A DNA stretch of 64,000 nt, from the NCBI GenBank assembly GCA_030348875.1, contig JAUCEP010000002.1, positions 4,344,637-4,408,636 on the forward strand, in the 5' to 3' direction. A model generated the notes under the pieces. It was not told the DNA's origin and did not search any database. It saw only the letters and a program-made list of their open reading frames with translations. Source of the DNA: Ureibacillus composti. GTDB lineage: Bacteria > Bacillota > Bacilli > Bacillales_A > Planococcaceae. Positions 9,345-18,381 of the stretch are shown here, one piece after another (the stretch's first letter is position 1; each line of letters opens with the position of its first letter). The translations under genes and the position numbers were made by a program.

Positions 9345-10310
9345 GTGAGTTTTCAAAATCATCGTGCCTTTCACAGCATGTACCAGAAAGACAAAATGAC
9401 ACTCGGATTTATCCTCCCGACTGCCAGGATGTCTAAAAATCCAATTATGGAGAATCAGCTGGAGCTTGCCCGTAAAATTGAGGAATATGGCTTTGCTTCA
9501 TTATGGCTCCGTGATATTACGATGCAGAATTTGAATATTGATGATAACGGCCAAAAGTACGATTTATGGATTTATTTGACATATCTTGCTGCCTATACGA
9601 AGCACATTGCGTTAGTAACAGGAAGTGTAGTTCTCCCTTTGCGCCACCCCGTCAGGGTAGCCAAGGAAGCTGCATCAATCGATCAATTGTTTCCAGGTCG
9701 ATTGATTATGGGAGTGGCAGCTGGGGACAGGGAAAAAGACTTTACAGCTTTAGGGATATCTAAGCAAGAAAGCGGTCCGTTATTTAAAGAAAATTTCGAA
9801 ATTCTCGACCGCCTGTTAAAAGAGGATCAGCCGACAATCCACAGCCACGCCGGGCTGATCGATGGTACAGATATGAGGTTAATCCCAAAGCCTGTATCTT
9901 CGATTCCGACCATGGTGACTGGATTTAGCAATCAGTCTATCAATTGGATAGCCAGGAATGGGGATGGGTGGCTTCAATACCCAAGAAGCATTATTCAACA
10001 GGCGCAGCTTATCCAGGATTATCGTGCTTTAACTGAAGTTCATGCTCCAGGAGATTTTAAACCCTTCTCTCAAAGCTTGTTCATCAATTTAATGGAAAAT
10101 CCCGATGAAATGCCTGTCCCCATACCCTTAGGCTATTCCGTAGGAAGAAACCGTTTAGTTGATCTACTTCATCAATTTCAAGCGATTGGTGTCAACCATT
10201 TGGCGTTTGTTCTGTATTTTTCCAAGCGCCCTCCAGAGGAAGTAATCCAGGAACTTGGAGAATTTATTTTACCCTACTTTCCAACCCATAAAGGTACAGG
10301 CCAGCTTTAA
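9345..10310 (+). CDS. Luciferase-like (LLM) flavin oxidoreductase, BA3436 type
   Basis: A 321-aa TIM-barrel protein of the bacterial luciferase-like monooxygenase class, which uses reduced flavin to oxidise organic substrates. Typical features are LELARKIEEYGFASLWLRDI near the N-terminus, VVLPLRHPVRVAKEAASIDQ around residue 100 and FPGRLIMGVAAGDREKDF around 120. It belongs to a different branch from the two LLM genes that follow. The start is GTG at 9345 behind AAGGAGG. It follows the ArsR gene by 20 bases and precedes the next LLM gene by 30, so the three form one operon. Substrate unknown. Confidence 0.85.
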   Translation: MSFQNHRAFHSMYQKDKMTLGFILPTARMSKNPIMENQLELARKIEEYGFASLWLRDITMQNLNIDDNGQKYDLWIYLTYLAAYTKHIALVTGSVVLPLRHPVRVAKEAASIDQLFPGRLIMGVAAGDREKDFTALGISKQESGPLFKENFEILDRLLKEDQPTIHSHAGLIDGTDMRLIPKPVSSIPTMVTGFSNQSINWIARNGDGWLQYPRSIIQQAQLIQDYRALTEVHAPGDFKPFSQSLFINLMENPDEMPVPIPLGYSVGRNRLVDLLHQFQAIGVNHLAFVLYFSKRPPEEVIQELGEFILPYFPTHKGTGQL

Positions 10311-10340
10311 AAAATAAATTGTATAAAAGGAGGAAGAATT

Positions 10341-11348
10341 ATGACAAAAAAAATAGAACTTTCAGTACTAGACCCCTCCCCAATTATCGAGGGAGGATCA
10401 GCCGAACTTTCCCTTCAAAACACGCTTGATCTAGCAAAGAAAACAGAGCAATGGGGATATAAACGGTTTTGGCTTGCTGAACATCATAATTGGGCTGGAA
10501 TGGCGAGTTCAGCATCCCCGATCGTAATTGGACGAGTAGCCTCTGTCACGGAAAAAATGCGTATTGGATCTGGCGCAATGCTGCTTTCCCATTATTCTCC
10601 TCTTTCCGTGGCTGAGCAATTTGGAACATTAGAAACCTTCTTCCCTGGCCGGATTGACCTTGGATTGGGGAGGGCACCTGGCACCGACCAATATACAGCA
10701 AATGTATTGCGGCAGCGGGTTGCTGGTGAACCTGAATTTGATGCCCGGCTTCAGGAGCTTATCGCATATCTTTATGGTACAGGAACAGCCACTAAGGATG
10801 GTTCATTTAGTTTTCACGCCATTCCCGGCGAAAAAACAAATGTGCCAATTTGGTTGTTAGGTTCAGGGTTTTATAGTGCACAATTGGCTGGAATACTTGG
10901 GTTACCATTCTCTTTCGCGGGACATTTTGCTCCAGGTAACATGATGGAGGCCATAAAACTGTACCGGGATAATTTTCGTCCGTCTCAATTTTTGGAGGAG
11001 CCCTATGTACTGTTAGCCGTTCAAGTGGTGGCTGCTGATGAGAAACAGGAGGCACAAAGGCTTGCCACTTCGATGTATCAAAAATTTCTTTTGTTAACCC
11101 GCGGACAGCCTTCGCCCATTTTGCCTCCTGTTGATAATATGGACGAGCTTTGGAACGATAATGAACGCAGGGCGGTTGAAGAACAGCTTTTCACTTCTAT
11201 CATCGGGGATCCTGCAGGTGTGAAGCAGCAGCTTCATGAGTTAATAGAAAAGACTGACGCTGATGAAATTATGGCTCATACAGAGATTTTTGATCATAAG
11301 GCACGGCTGCGCTCTTATGAAATTTTGGCACAGGCCGCAGTAAATTAA
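10341..11348 (+). CDS. LLM flavin-dependent oxidoreductase, group 1
   Basis: A 335-aa luciferase-like protein close in pattern to the YvbT/YceB group. Seen are the N-terminal LSVLDPSPIIEGGSAELSLQ, the [10 protein letters not shown] signature near residue 43 and [16 protein letters not shown] near 102. The ribosome site AAGGAGG is strong. It is a clear paralog of the gene at 11503 (shared [31 protein letters not shown] and C-terminal DEIMA..DHKARL.SYEILA). Flavin reductase is not encoded nearby, so reduced flavin would come from elsewhere. Confidence 0.87.
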   Translation: MTKKIELSVLDPSPIIEGGSAELSLQNTLDLAKKTEQWGYKRFWLAEHHNWAGMASSASPIVIGRVASVTEKMRIGSGAMLLSHYSPLSVAEQFGTLETFFPGRIDLGLGRAPGTDQYTANVLRQRVAGEPEFDARLQELIAYLYGTGTATKDGSFSFHAIPGEKTNVPIWLLGSGFYSAQLAGILGLPFSFAGHFAPGNMMEAIKLYRDNFRPSQFLEEPYVLLAVQVVAADEKQEAQRLATSMYQKFLLLTRGQPSPILPPVDNMDELWNDNERRAVEEQLFTSIIGDPAGVKQQLHELIEKTDADEIMAHTEIFDHKARLRSYEILAQAAVN

Positions 11349-11502
11349 ACAGTGTCTAGTCTAATAAAGGATGTATTTTCTGCACATATTAAACCGGTTA
11401 ATTAATGTGATTTAGATTGGAGCAGTAAAAGAAGACAAATAAAACAACCTGTAAATTCTTTTATGGATTGACACGAAATTTTTAAAGAAAGAAGATGATC
11501 AT

Positions 11503-12528
11503 ATGCCTAAAAATGATACAAAACAAATTACGGATATTCCATTCTCGGTCCTGGATCTCTCTCCAATTGCAGATGGAAGTACGCCTGCTGATTCTTTTCG
11601 CAATACTTTGGAACTGGCCCGGCTCGTTGAAAAGCTGGGGTATAACCGATTTTGGCTCGCTGAGCATCATAATATGCCATTTATCGCCAGCTCTGCAACA
11701 TCGGTAGTCATTTCCCATGTTGCAGCAGGTACATCAAAAATCCGGGTAGGTTCAGGCGGCATTATGCTGCCGAATCATGCACCTCTTGTTATTGCTGAGC
11801 AATTTGGTACTCTGGAATCATTATATCCAGGACGTATTGATCTTGGCTTGGGTCGTGCACCAGGCACTGATCAGCTTACCGCACGTGCATTAAGACGTGA
11901 CTTGAGAAGTTCAGGAGAAGATTTCCCTGAGCAGCTTGCTGAGCTCCGGAATTACTTTGACCCTTCCCTGGCACAAGGATATAATCATGTTAAAGCAATA
12001 CCGGGTGAGGGATTAAACATACCTATTTGGTTGTTAGGTTCAAGCGGATACAGTGCCCAACTAGCAGGAGAGCTTGGCCTGCCGTTTGCATTTGCGAGCC
12101 ATTTCTCGCCGCATAACACACTGCCGGCTATCCAGCTGTATCGCCGTTCGTTTAAGCCTTCTAAAGTACTGGACAAGCCGCATGCAATGGTAGGGCTAAA
12201 CATCATTGCGGCCGACACAGATCAAGAAGCGAAGCGGCTCGCTACAACATTGCAGCAGCAGTTCTTAAATTTGATGCGCGGGAAGGAAGTCCCATTGCAG
12301 CCTCCAGTAGATAATATTAATGATATAGCGAGCGACTATGAAATAGCTGCCCTTGAGAATCAATTAGGAACTTCGATTGTGGGCAGTCCTCAAACCGTAA
12401 AAGAAAAGCTGGAAAAGTTTCTGGATGAAAGTCAAGTCGATGAAATCATGGCAATCACCCAGGTTTACGATCATAAGGCTCGCCTCCATTCCTATGAAAT
12501 ATTGGCAGAAATTACTCAGCTAAAATAA
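11503..12528 (+). CDS. LLM flavin-dependent oxidoreductase, group 1 (paralog)
   Basis: A 341-aa protein with the same domain pattern as the preceding gene, including [29 protein letters not shown] and a C-terminal [20 protein letters not shown]. It is separated by 154 bases in which I see no strong promoter or terminator, so it may be read through from the ArsR operon or have its own weak promoter. A third, broken copy of this family lies at 16468-16664 on the other strand, which suggests repeated duplication. Confidence 0.87.
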   Translation: MPKNDTKQITDIPFSVLDLSPIADGSTPADSFRNTLELARLVEKLGYNRFWLAEHHNMPFIASSATSVVISHVAAGTSKIRVGSGGIMLPNHAPLVIAEQFGTLESLYPGRIDLGLGRAPGTDQLTARALRRDLRSSGEDFPEQLAELRNYFDPSLAQGYNHVKAIPGEGLNIPIWLLGSSGYSAQLAGELGLPFAFASHFSPHNTLPAIQLYRRSFKPSKVLDKPHAMVGLNIIAADTDQEAKRLATTLQQQFLNLMRGKEVPLQPPVDNINDIASDYEIAALENQLGTSIVGSPQTVKEKLEKFLDESQVDEIMAITQVYDHKARLHSYEILAEITQLK

Positions 12529-12615
12529 GTCAAAACTGGCCGATCCTTATAGCCAGCTTTTAATGTATTCTATAATTTTTTTGTATAGAATATAAAAAAG
12601 AATAATTTATTTATT

Positions 12616-12656
12616 AAAAAGAATTACCATTCAAATAGAGTTGGTAATTCTTTTTT
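12616..12656 (+). terminator. Hairpin terminator, also a dispersed repeat
   Basis: AAAGAATTACC pairs with GGTAATTCTTT around a 14-base loop and is followed by T. The same stem and the first loop bases (21 identical bases) recur at 21491-21530. It would end the LLM transcript; a weaker CTGGC/GCCAG stem lies just after the stop at 12536-12556. Confidence 0.75.
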
Positions 12657-12711
12657 GTTTTCCTTACCGACAGGAGAGTTGTTATATTCATGTGTACTTC
12701 CATAAAGTAAT

Positions 12712-12868
12712 TTAAATATATTTAATGATTTTTTCTAGCCATTCTTTATCAAGCACAACTTCAACCTCTTTGCTTTACCACTATTTGTGGTACGGTTCAC
12801 CGTAGCAGGGCTAAGTGAGGTTTTTCCCTTTATCCATTTTATATAGCTGGCTGAAGGATCACCCAATC
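12712..12868 (-). pseudogene. Unidentified frameshifted coding relic
   Basis: On the minus strand one frame reads SYIKWIKGKTSLSPATVNRT; after a one-base loss the next frame continues as EVEVVLDKEWLEKIIKYI and a stop. The junction near TNSGKAK makes a single plausible protein tail. I do not recognise the family; the SPATVNR part recalls the N-terminal domain of tyrosine recombinases, but that is weak. There is no start codon, so it is not expressed as such. Confidence 0.35.
12782..12802. repeat. Possible rlmH-end-like site (copy D)
   Basis: TATTTGTGGTACGGTTCACCG matches the site at 18033-18053 in 18 of 21 bases, all three differences being transitions. On the minus strand it spells codons for GEPYHK and a stop, as the end of rlmH does. 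It lies inside the coding relic at 12712-12868, whose own reading frame also explains the bases, so common origin is uncertain. Confidence 0.35.
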
Positions 12869-12872
12869 TCTC

Positions 12873-13232
12873 TTACCCCAATAGCTTTTCCGGAAGCATC
12901 TTAAATCCTTCAATCATCGTGTCTTCTTTCACCTCGATCAAAAGACAGCGTTTGCTATTGTAATTGACCTGTTTGACATATCTCAAGTCTTGAGGGCTGA
13001 TCGCAATATTTGCTACTTTTGTGCTGATCTTAATGGACTTGGACGCGTAACTCGAAAGGATATGGCTTGCTTTCATTTCATACGTTTTGTCTTCAACCAC
13101 CTGCTGAAATGCCCTTTCCACTTTTTCCGTATTCACATCTTTTACGCCGCTCGCCTTCAGGACACGTTCATTCTCTTTAGTATCCAAAGTAGGAGTACTT
13201 CTTCCACCACAACATACTATTGATTTCATCAT
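12873..13232 (-). pseudogene. DUF4317-like C-terminal fragment
   Basis: A 119-codon frame. From about residue 22 it follows the C-terminus of DUF4317 proteins (about 400 aa): VLKASGVKDVNTEKVERAFQ, then a beta-rich part IAISPQDLRYVKQV and RCLLIEVKEDTMIEGF. The N-terminal three quarters are missing, and the first 20 codons (KSIVCCGGRSTPTL) look like junction sequence. No ribosome site is seen. It abuts the broken gerA on the other strand, so one rearrangement may have damaged both. Confidence 0.5.
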
Positions 13233-13372
13233 ATAAATTGGCGAGGGTATTCGAATTTACTTCATCACCAATCACTGCTTTTATAATTTCTTCTATTAAT
13301 TGTCCGTTTTCGTTATTGGAAACTGCCAATCAGTGTATCAGTTGCACTAGCTGCTTTTATTGGTCAATTTGC

Positions 13373-14170
13373 TTTTTCCCTCAGTTTCAGCAAACTGACC
13401 GGCCTGATGTAGTTGCTTATTCTCTGGGATTAGGAAAGATCACCCTTCTGGTAGACAATACACCATTTGCTCTTGTTGCACCCATTACTTTTTTCCATTT
13501 GTTCCAATCACCCGAGGACTATATTAATCGATGGGTAGTTGCCAGTTTTTTGCGCATCATGAGATATATCTGTTTTCTTCTGTCAGTCTCATTGATTCCT
13601 TTCTATGTGGCATTGACAACTCATCACTATCAAATGATTCCTATACAAACACTTCTGGTCTTGGTCGAATCAAGGAGCAAGCTTCCTTTCACTCCTTTTT
13701 GGGAAGCATTTATCATGTTAATTTTTATTGAAATCATAAAAGAAGCAAGTTTAAGAATGCCTACAAAAACAGGTCAAACACTTGGGGTTATTGGTGGTAT
13801 TGTGATTGGTCAAGCGGCTGTTGAGGCTGGATTCGCTAGCAAAGTATTAATTGTCATGGTTGGGATCTCGACGATAGCTTCCTTTCTTACTCCCAACTAC
13901 CTTATGACAAAAGCAAATTCATTAATTCAATTGATGCTTCTTGTTTTTTCTTCTTTACTTGGGATAATTGGGATTGCAATAGGAAGCATTGCTATTTTAG
14001 CCCATCTTAATAGCTTGTCTTCAATCAAGCAACCCTATTTTTCACCACTTTCCCCTTTCTTTGGAGAGGATTGGATTGACTTATTCATTCGAGGGCCATT
14101 AGTCAAAATGTTGGAGCGTCCAGAGCATCTTAAACCTCTAAAACTCAAGAGATATAAAACTAGGAGATGA
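13373..14170 (+). pseudogene. Spore germination receptor A subunit, N-terminally truncated
   Basis: From FFPQFQQTDRPDVVAYSLGL onward the frame follows GerA/GerK A subunits: the linker, the membrane domain (IEIIKEASLRMPTKTGQTLG; GGIVIGQAAVEAGFASKVLI) and the C-terminal tail. Normal A subunits have about 480 residues with two soluble N-terminal domains; here only about the last 265 are present. The open frame extends to 13220, but those codons do not resemble the family. Other frames there read like unrelated membrane sequence. The stop overlaps the ribosome site of gerB. Without its ligand-sensing domains the receptor is probably dead. Confidence 0.78.
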
Positions 14171-14174
14171 CTTG

Positions 14175-15308
14175 ATGATGGAAACCCACCAATTATTTAA
14201 AAAGAATGAAACCTATAATGGGCTCTATGCCATGTTGTTGGTAAATCGCCTCCAAATGCTATACTTTTTTCTGATTATGCCAAATATCTTGATCAATCCA
14301 TATATGATTTGGGTGCTTATAGCCGTCGGGATATTATCCCAACTAAACCTTCTTCTTTTATCGAAGTGGCTTTTAACCCGTTTATCTAGCAATGGATATA
14401 ATGGATTTGTCCAATTGTTTGGGAAAAAATTGGTACGATTTCTCTCTTTCATCGGGTTGTTCTTTATTCTACTTAAACTTTCCGTCATAACGTTAGGATT
14501 CAGCGAAATTGTTCAAACATTTATCCTTCCTACAACAGATACAAATTTTCTTATCTTTTTTATTTTGTTGCTCTGTTTTTATGTCGCAGGTAGGGGCGTT
14601 GAACATACCATTCGTTTTGTGTTTATTTCTTTTTTCTTTACATTTTGGATGATCACCTTTTTCGTTTTTTTCTTCTTTCCTCCAATAGCTCACCTCAGTG
14701 ATTTGTATCCACTTATTCCAATGGAGTGGAAAGTAGAAAATTGGAAAGCCTTTTTTTTAATTTTGTCTTCCTATTCTGGTTCGGAATTTCTGGTATTTTT
14801 GGGACCATGGCTTAAAACAAACAATAAAACCTTTCACTATTTGTCTTACGGCAACGCTCTTACCGTTGTAGAGTATGTATTCCTATTTATAGCATCCCTA
14901 TTTTATTTCGGTTCCAATTTTTTAAGTAAAACTCAATATCCACTTATTAATATGGGCCGTTATTTTCAAAACCCATTGTTTGAACGAATTGATATAATGA
15001 TGCTTTCCTTTCTATTATTTAACCTAGTTTTTGCAGTTTCTCTATTTCTACTATTGTTTTATGGAGCATCTAAAATAGCTTTTGGTAAAATGAGCAAGCC
15101 GTCCAGTGTAAAAGGTTTGTTATTCAGTGTATTCCTTATTTTTATCGGAATGGTTCTTGTGAATGAATTATTTTGGAAGTCTTGGGAGAAGCAGAACTTT
15201 TTACTTAATCTTCAAATTATAGCTGGAAGCATAAGCTATTTTCTTGTTCCACTTGTTATTGTTTTAGTAATGAAAAAAGAGGGGGTTAAAAAACATGCGT
15301 CTACATAA
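14175..15308 (+). CDS. Spore germination receptor B subunit (spore permease)
   Basis: A 377-aa integral membrane protein of the amino-acid-permease-like GerB family, which sits with A and C subunits in the spore inner membrane and senses nutrients. About ten hydrophobic segments are visible, plus the typical N-terminal NGLYAMLLVNRLQMLYFFLI and the central YPLIPMEWKVENWKAFFLIL. The ATG at 14175 lies eight bases after AGGAG; a TTG one codon earlier is too close. Its 3' end overlaps gerC by 14 bases. The frame is intact although the A gene is truncated. Confidence 0.85.
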   Translation: MMETHQLFKKNETYNGLYAMLLVNRLQMLYFFLIMPNILINPYMIWVLIAVGILSQLNLLLLSKWLLTRLSSNGYNGFVQLFGKKLVRFLSFIGLFFILLKLSVITLGFSEIVQTFILPTTDTNFLIFFILLLCFYVAGRGVEHTIRFVFISFFFTFWMITFFVFFFFPPIAHLSDLYPLIPMEWKVENWKAFFLILSSYSGSEFLVFLGPWLKTNNKTFHYLSYGNALTVVEYVFLFIASLFYFGSNFLSKTQYPLINMGRYFQNPLFERIDIMMLSFLLFNLVFAVSLFLLLFYGASKIAFGKMSKPSSVKGLLFSVFLIFIGMVLVNELFWKSWEKQNFLLNLQIIAGSISYFLVPLVIVLVMKKEGVKKHAST

Positions 15309-16398
15309 AAGGGTATGTAAAAGATTGATACTCCTTTTTATGACTTTTTGGTTATCTGGCTGTGCCCCTTTTACCGAAAACAACCTTATTGAAGAAATTT
15401 CTCCCGTTACCTTTTTGTCAATTAGTAAGGGGGATAAAGGGAAATTAAAAGTCAGTACAATTATGCCTCCTCTAAGTAAAGAAAATAAGTTTGTTATGAC
15501 GCAAGAAGTCAACTTATTAAAGGAGGGAGTACAGAAGTACAACTTAAACTCCTACCAGGAAATTAAATCCGGACAAATGCGGATGCTGGTAATTAGTGAT
15601 GAACTTGGAAAAGACGGGATTATGTCCATTATAAATGTATTATTGACTGATCCGGATATTTCTCCGAGAATCTATTTAGTTATCGCAAAAGGAAATTTTG
15701 ATGAATACTTGGAAAGTCAATTGGACAAAGATGAAAACTTTGATTACTCGTTTTACCGAATGCTGAAGCATTATGAGAAAAAAAACCAAGGAGAATTAAC
15801 TGTCGTTAATCTTCATGAATTTAAAAATTTCCTCTATACTCCTTATTCAGATCCTTTCTTGCCTGTATTCAAAATAGAAGAGGATGGGGTCAACTATGAA
15901 GGTACAGCCTTGTTTCAAGATGACAAGCTAGTTGAAACTATTTCATCTTTAGATGATCGTATCTTCCAGCTGATAAACAACGATCACTACTTAGTTGTTT
16001 TACCGATTCAAAAATTTGAAATTGTACTGGGTCATGTTAGATCTAAAATAATAGTAGATATCGATAGCAGCTATTCTACAATGACCTATACCGTGAATAT
16101 AGACACTAGGATTGAGGAATACCGGGGAGAGAAGCAATTATTTGACCCAAAGCAGTTAGAAAATATGAAAAAAGATATCGAAACCCATCTTGAAAAACAA
16201 ACACATGAACTAGTTAAAAAGATGCAAGAATTGAAAGTGGATCCATTACAGCTTGGCATACAAACAAAAAAACCATTCTCAAAACCAATGGAAGAAAAAA
16301 AATGGATTGAAATGTTTGAGAAGATGGACATTAAAATAAAATACAATATTAATATCGATCCTTTGACGGATGCAAATTCAAAAAGGCAAAACCTTTAA
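15295..16398 (+). CDS. Spore germination receptor C lipoprotein
   Basis: A 367-aa lipoprotein of the Ger(x)C family, the third part of the germinant receptor. It has a basic N-terminus, a hydrophobic stretch and the lipobox LSGC with C23 as lipidated cysteine. The C-terminal region (VDIDSSYSTMTYTVNIDTRI then GEKQLFDPKQLENMKKDIET) matches the conserved third domain. Length and frame are normal. It is translationally coupled to gerB through the overlap. A bidirectional terminator follows. Confidence 0.85.
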   Translation: MRLHKRVCKRLILLFMTFWLSGCAPFTENNLIEEISPVTFLSISKGDKGKLKVSTIMPPLSKENKFVMTQEVNLLKEGVQKYNLNSYQEIKSGQMRMLVISDELGKDGIMSIINVLLTDPDISPRIYLVIAKGNFDEYLESQLDKDENFDYSFYRMLKHYEKKNQGELTVVNLHEFKNFLYTPYSDPFLPVFKIEEDGVNYEGTALFQDDKLVETISSLDDRIFQLINNDHYLVVLPIQKFEIVLGHVRSKIIVDIDSSYSTMTYTVNIDTRIEEYRGEKQLFDPKQLENMKKDIETHLEKQTHELVKKMQELKVDPLQLGIQTKKPFSKPMEEKKWIEMFEKMDIKIKYNINIDPLTDANSKRQNL

Positions 16399-16430
16399 TT
16401 TTTCCTATCGAATAACCCATAACGTAAACA

Positions 16431-16465
16431 AAATGCCCTAGAATCTAACGATTCTAGGGCATTTT
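16431..16465. terminator. Bidirectional terminator after gerC
   Basis: A 13-bp perfect stem ATGCCCTAGAATC/GATTCTAGGGCAT with a 4-base loop has T-rich tracts on both strands. It serves gerC on the plus strand and the LLM relic on the minus strand. Confidence 0.9.
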
Positions 16466-16467
16466 GT

Positions 16468-16664
16468 TTACAATTTATCGCTTTGTGTAATTTCTGTCAT
16501 AATTATATGATAACACAAACGAGCGTTGTGGTCGAAAACTTGGGAAATGACCATGATTTCATCACATCCGCCTGGCTTTCCTCCAAAAATGTCTGCGGCT
16601 TTTCTTTTACCGTTTGTTTGCTACCAATAATCGATGAGCCTAATTGTTGTTGGAGAGCATCTAA
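16468..16664 (-). pseudogene. LLM oxidoreductase C-terminal fragment with frameshifts
   Basis: The minus strand reads LDALQQQLGSSIIGSKQTVK and FLEESQAD, matching the end of the LLM protein at 11503 ([28 protein letters not shown]). After QAD two extra bases shift the frame; the next frame continues EIMVISQVFDHNARL, and after a further shift IIMTEITQSDKL and a stop. The first 280 codons are absent. Confidence 0.85.
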
Positions 16665-16716
16665 GTAAATCTGCCTTTTTAGATGAGTAATTTGCAAAAA
16701 TATAATTTTAACTGAC

Positions 16717-16752
16717 AAAAAAGGTAGCTCCCTGATGAGGGATAGCTACCTT
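16717..16752 (-). terminator. Terminator of the royal-jelly-like gene
   Basis: On the minus strand GGTAGCT...AGCTACC with an inner CCCTCATCAGGG hairpin is followed by six T. It starts about 12 bases after the stop at 16765. Confidence 0.88.
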
Positions 16753-16764
16753 CGTTTAAGATTA

Positions 16765-17862
16765 TTATGAAAAAGTAGGAGCAGGGAATTCATCAATTCT
16801 CATACGAAGTAAACTATATGGTTTTTCCCGCAGGTCTCTTCCATAATGAAATCTCGCCTGCCGATGTAATTGATTCACAATGACATATAAGTATTGATCG
16901 GGGCCAATCGAAAAAGTATCCGGCCATAAAATTCTCGGGTCATGTGCGATGGTTTCCATTGCGCCATTCGGCAATATCTTCCGGATACTGTTGTTTTCAT
17001 AGTCTCCTGCATAAACGGTTCCTTTTGCGCCGGTGATCATTCCATCAGACGCACCTTTTTCCCCCCAATACTGCACATATTGGGATAAATTCATGTCCTG
17101 TATCCTTCTGTCTCTTAGGGCTTCTGTTGAGATTGAGAACAGTTGACGGCTGGTTAGCGGAGCATAAAATAAAACCTTTCCATCAGGAGAAATCGCTAAA
17201 CTATCGGAAGCCAATCTAAATGGGAAAGTCGAGCCGTCCGGGTTTCGATTCATCAAAATTTCACCTTCTACTTTCGGTAAAAAATAGGGATCAGGTGAAG
17301 TTGATATTGCTCCATTTAACCGTCTAAACGCGTTCCCATTTTCTAAATCTACGACGATAATAGCCCCTGGCCCTCTGGAAGAAGAATCCGTTATATATGC
17401 ATACCCTGCTCTTCCAACCCGAAAATCAAAACGGACATCATTCAGATAAGTTGTTGGCAAGACAACATCTTCTGTAAAGGTATATATTCTCCTTATTGTA
17501 TTCGTGCTTAAATCAACAGCAACTAATTTTGCTCCCCCTTGAATAGGTTCGGAAAAATTTGGCACCCCTGTATCTAGTACCCAAAGTGTTCCTCTTCCAT
17601 CAGCAACGATACTTTGGACACTAACGAAAGACATTGCAATATTACCAGTATTAATCAAATTGGTTTCTAAACTCGGATATGGCTTTAATTCACCCTCGAC
17701 AATTTCCGCCACAGTAAATTGAACGTCGTCTCCCCATTTTGGAAAGCAAACAAAAATACGACCGGTTTCGGAAACGCTGACACCTGTAGGCATAGCCCCA
17801 TAAAAAGCATGCACCAGTTCAAACTGCCCAAAATATTTTTCCATAGGTAACATAGGTTTCAT
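16765..17862 (-). CDS. Major royal jelly protein / yellow-family protein
   Basis: A 365-aa beta-propeller protein of the MRJP/yellow family, best known from insects but also found scattered in bacteria. Seen are LWVLDTGVPNF near residue 92, GGAKLVAVDLSTNTIRRIYT, YLNDVRFDFR, AYITDSSSRGPGAIIVVDLE and SDSLAISPDGKVLFYAPLTS, in the order of the propeller blades. No signal peptide is visible, so it should be cytoplasmic. AGGAGG lies seven bases before the ATG. It stands alone with its own terminator. The reaction is unknown; sugar-lactone or quinone chemistry is only a guess from the fold. Confidence 0.82.
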   Translation of the reverse strand: MKPMLPMEKYFGQFELVHAFYGAMPTGVSVSETGRIFVCFPKWGDDVQFTVAEIVEGELKPYPSLETNLINTGNIAMSFVSVQSIVADGRGTLWVLDTGVPNFSEPIQGGAKLVAVDLSTNTIRRIYTFTEDVVLPTTYLNDVRFDFRVGRAGYAYITDSSSRGPGAIIVVDLENGNAFRRLNGAISTSPDPYFLPKVEGEILMNRNPDGSTFPFRLASDSLAISPDGKVLFYAPLTSRQLFSISTEALRDRRIQDMNLSQYVQYWGEKGASDGMITGAKGTVYAGDYENNSIRKILPNGAMETIAHDPRILWPDTFSIGPDQYLYVIVNQLHRQARFHYGRDLREKPYSLLRMRIDEFPAPTFS

Positions 17863-18027
17863 GATATCCTCCTCATCAAATCCGAACGGATATTAACTAT
17901 ATATGATGAAAATTTTATGTAGTGCCTGGTTCTTGATAAATTTTTCTATCGTGATGGATGCTGTGGGTTTCAACTTCCCATTATTAAAAATGTTGGTTTT
18001 ATTAACGCTAGAACGAAATTATTTAAG

Positions 18028-18053
18028 AACCTCATTTACTTATGATACGGTTC
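18028..18053. repeat. Exact copy of the rlmH 3' end (copy C)
   Basis: These 26 bases are identical to 29235-29260 and in the same orientation. The core TTACTTATGATACGGTTC is the complement of the last rlmH codons (EPYHK, stop), and eight more identical bases lie beyond the stop. The stretch 17863-18381 around it holds no gene. This is the far end expected of an element inserted at rlmH. Confidence 0.8.
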
Positions 18054-18144
18054 ACCGAGCGGTCTCCTAAAATTCAAATTGTCTTATTCCCCTAAGTTCA
18101 CTTGTAATATTTTTACCATATTAAACGCTTTTTTAAACCGCGCT

Positions 18145-18165
18145 CACTTATCATAAGGTTAACCG
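18145..18165. repeat. Degenerate rlmH-end-like site (copy E)
   Basis: CACTTATCATAAGGTTAACCG matches copy C at 17 of 21 bases in the same orientation, 117 bases away. Over 31 bases the match is 23. It may be a decayed attachment site. Confidence 0.35.
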
Positions 18166-18381
18166 TAACGTGCCAATATACAGAAACTATACATAATCTT
18201 TACATTAAATTATGAATGATGGAACACACACCAAATATAATGAAGAGGGATTATACATAATCAAAGATTTAATTAATATTCATAACATCGAAAAATACGT
18301 GATCTAGTGATCTATTATACATTGTTTAAGCCAAAAATCGCTCTATACGCATGAGTCAAGCAACTAATGAGGAGGAATTGT

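Noticed and set aside
12712..12868. Tyrosine recombinase remnant that could have mobilised the region
   Set aside because: Only a SPATVNR-like stretch supports it; no catalytic R-H-R-Y region is present and the rest does not fit the family.
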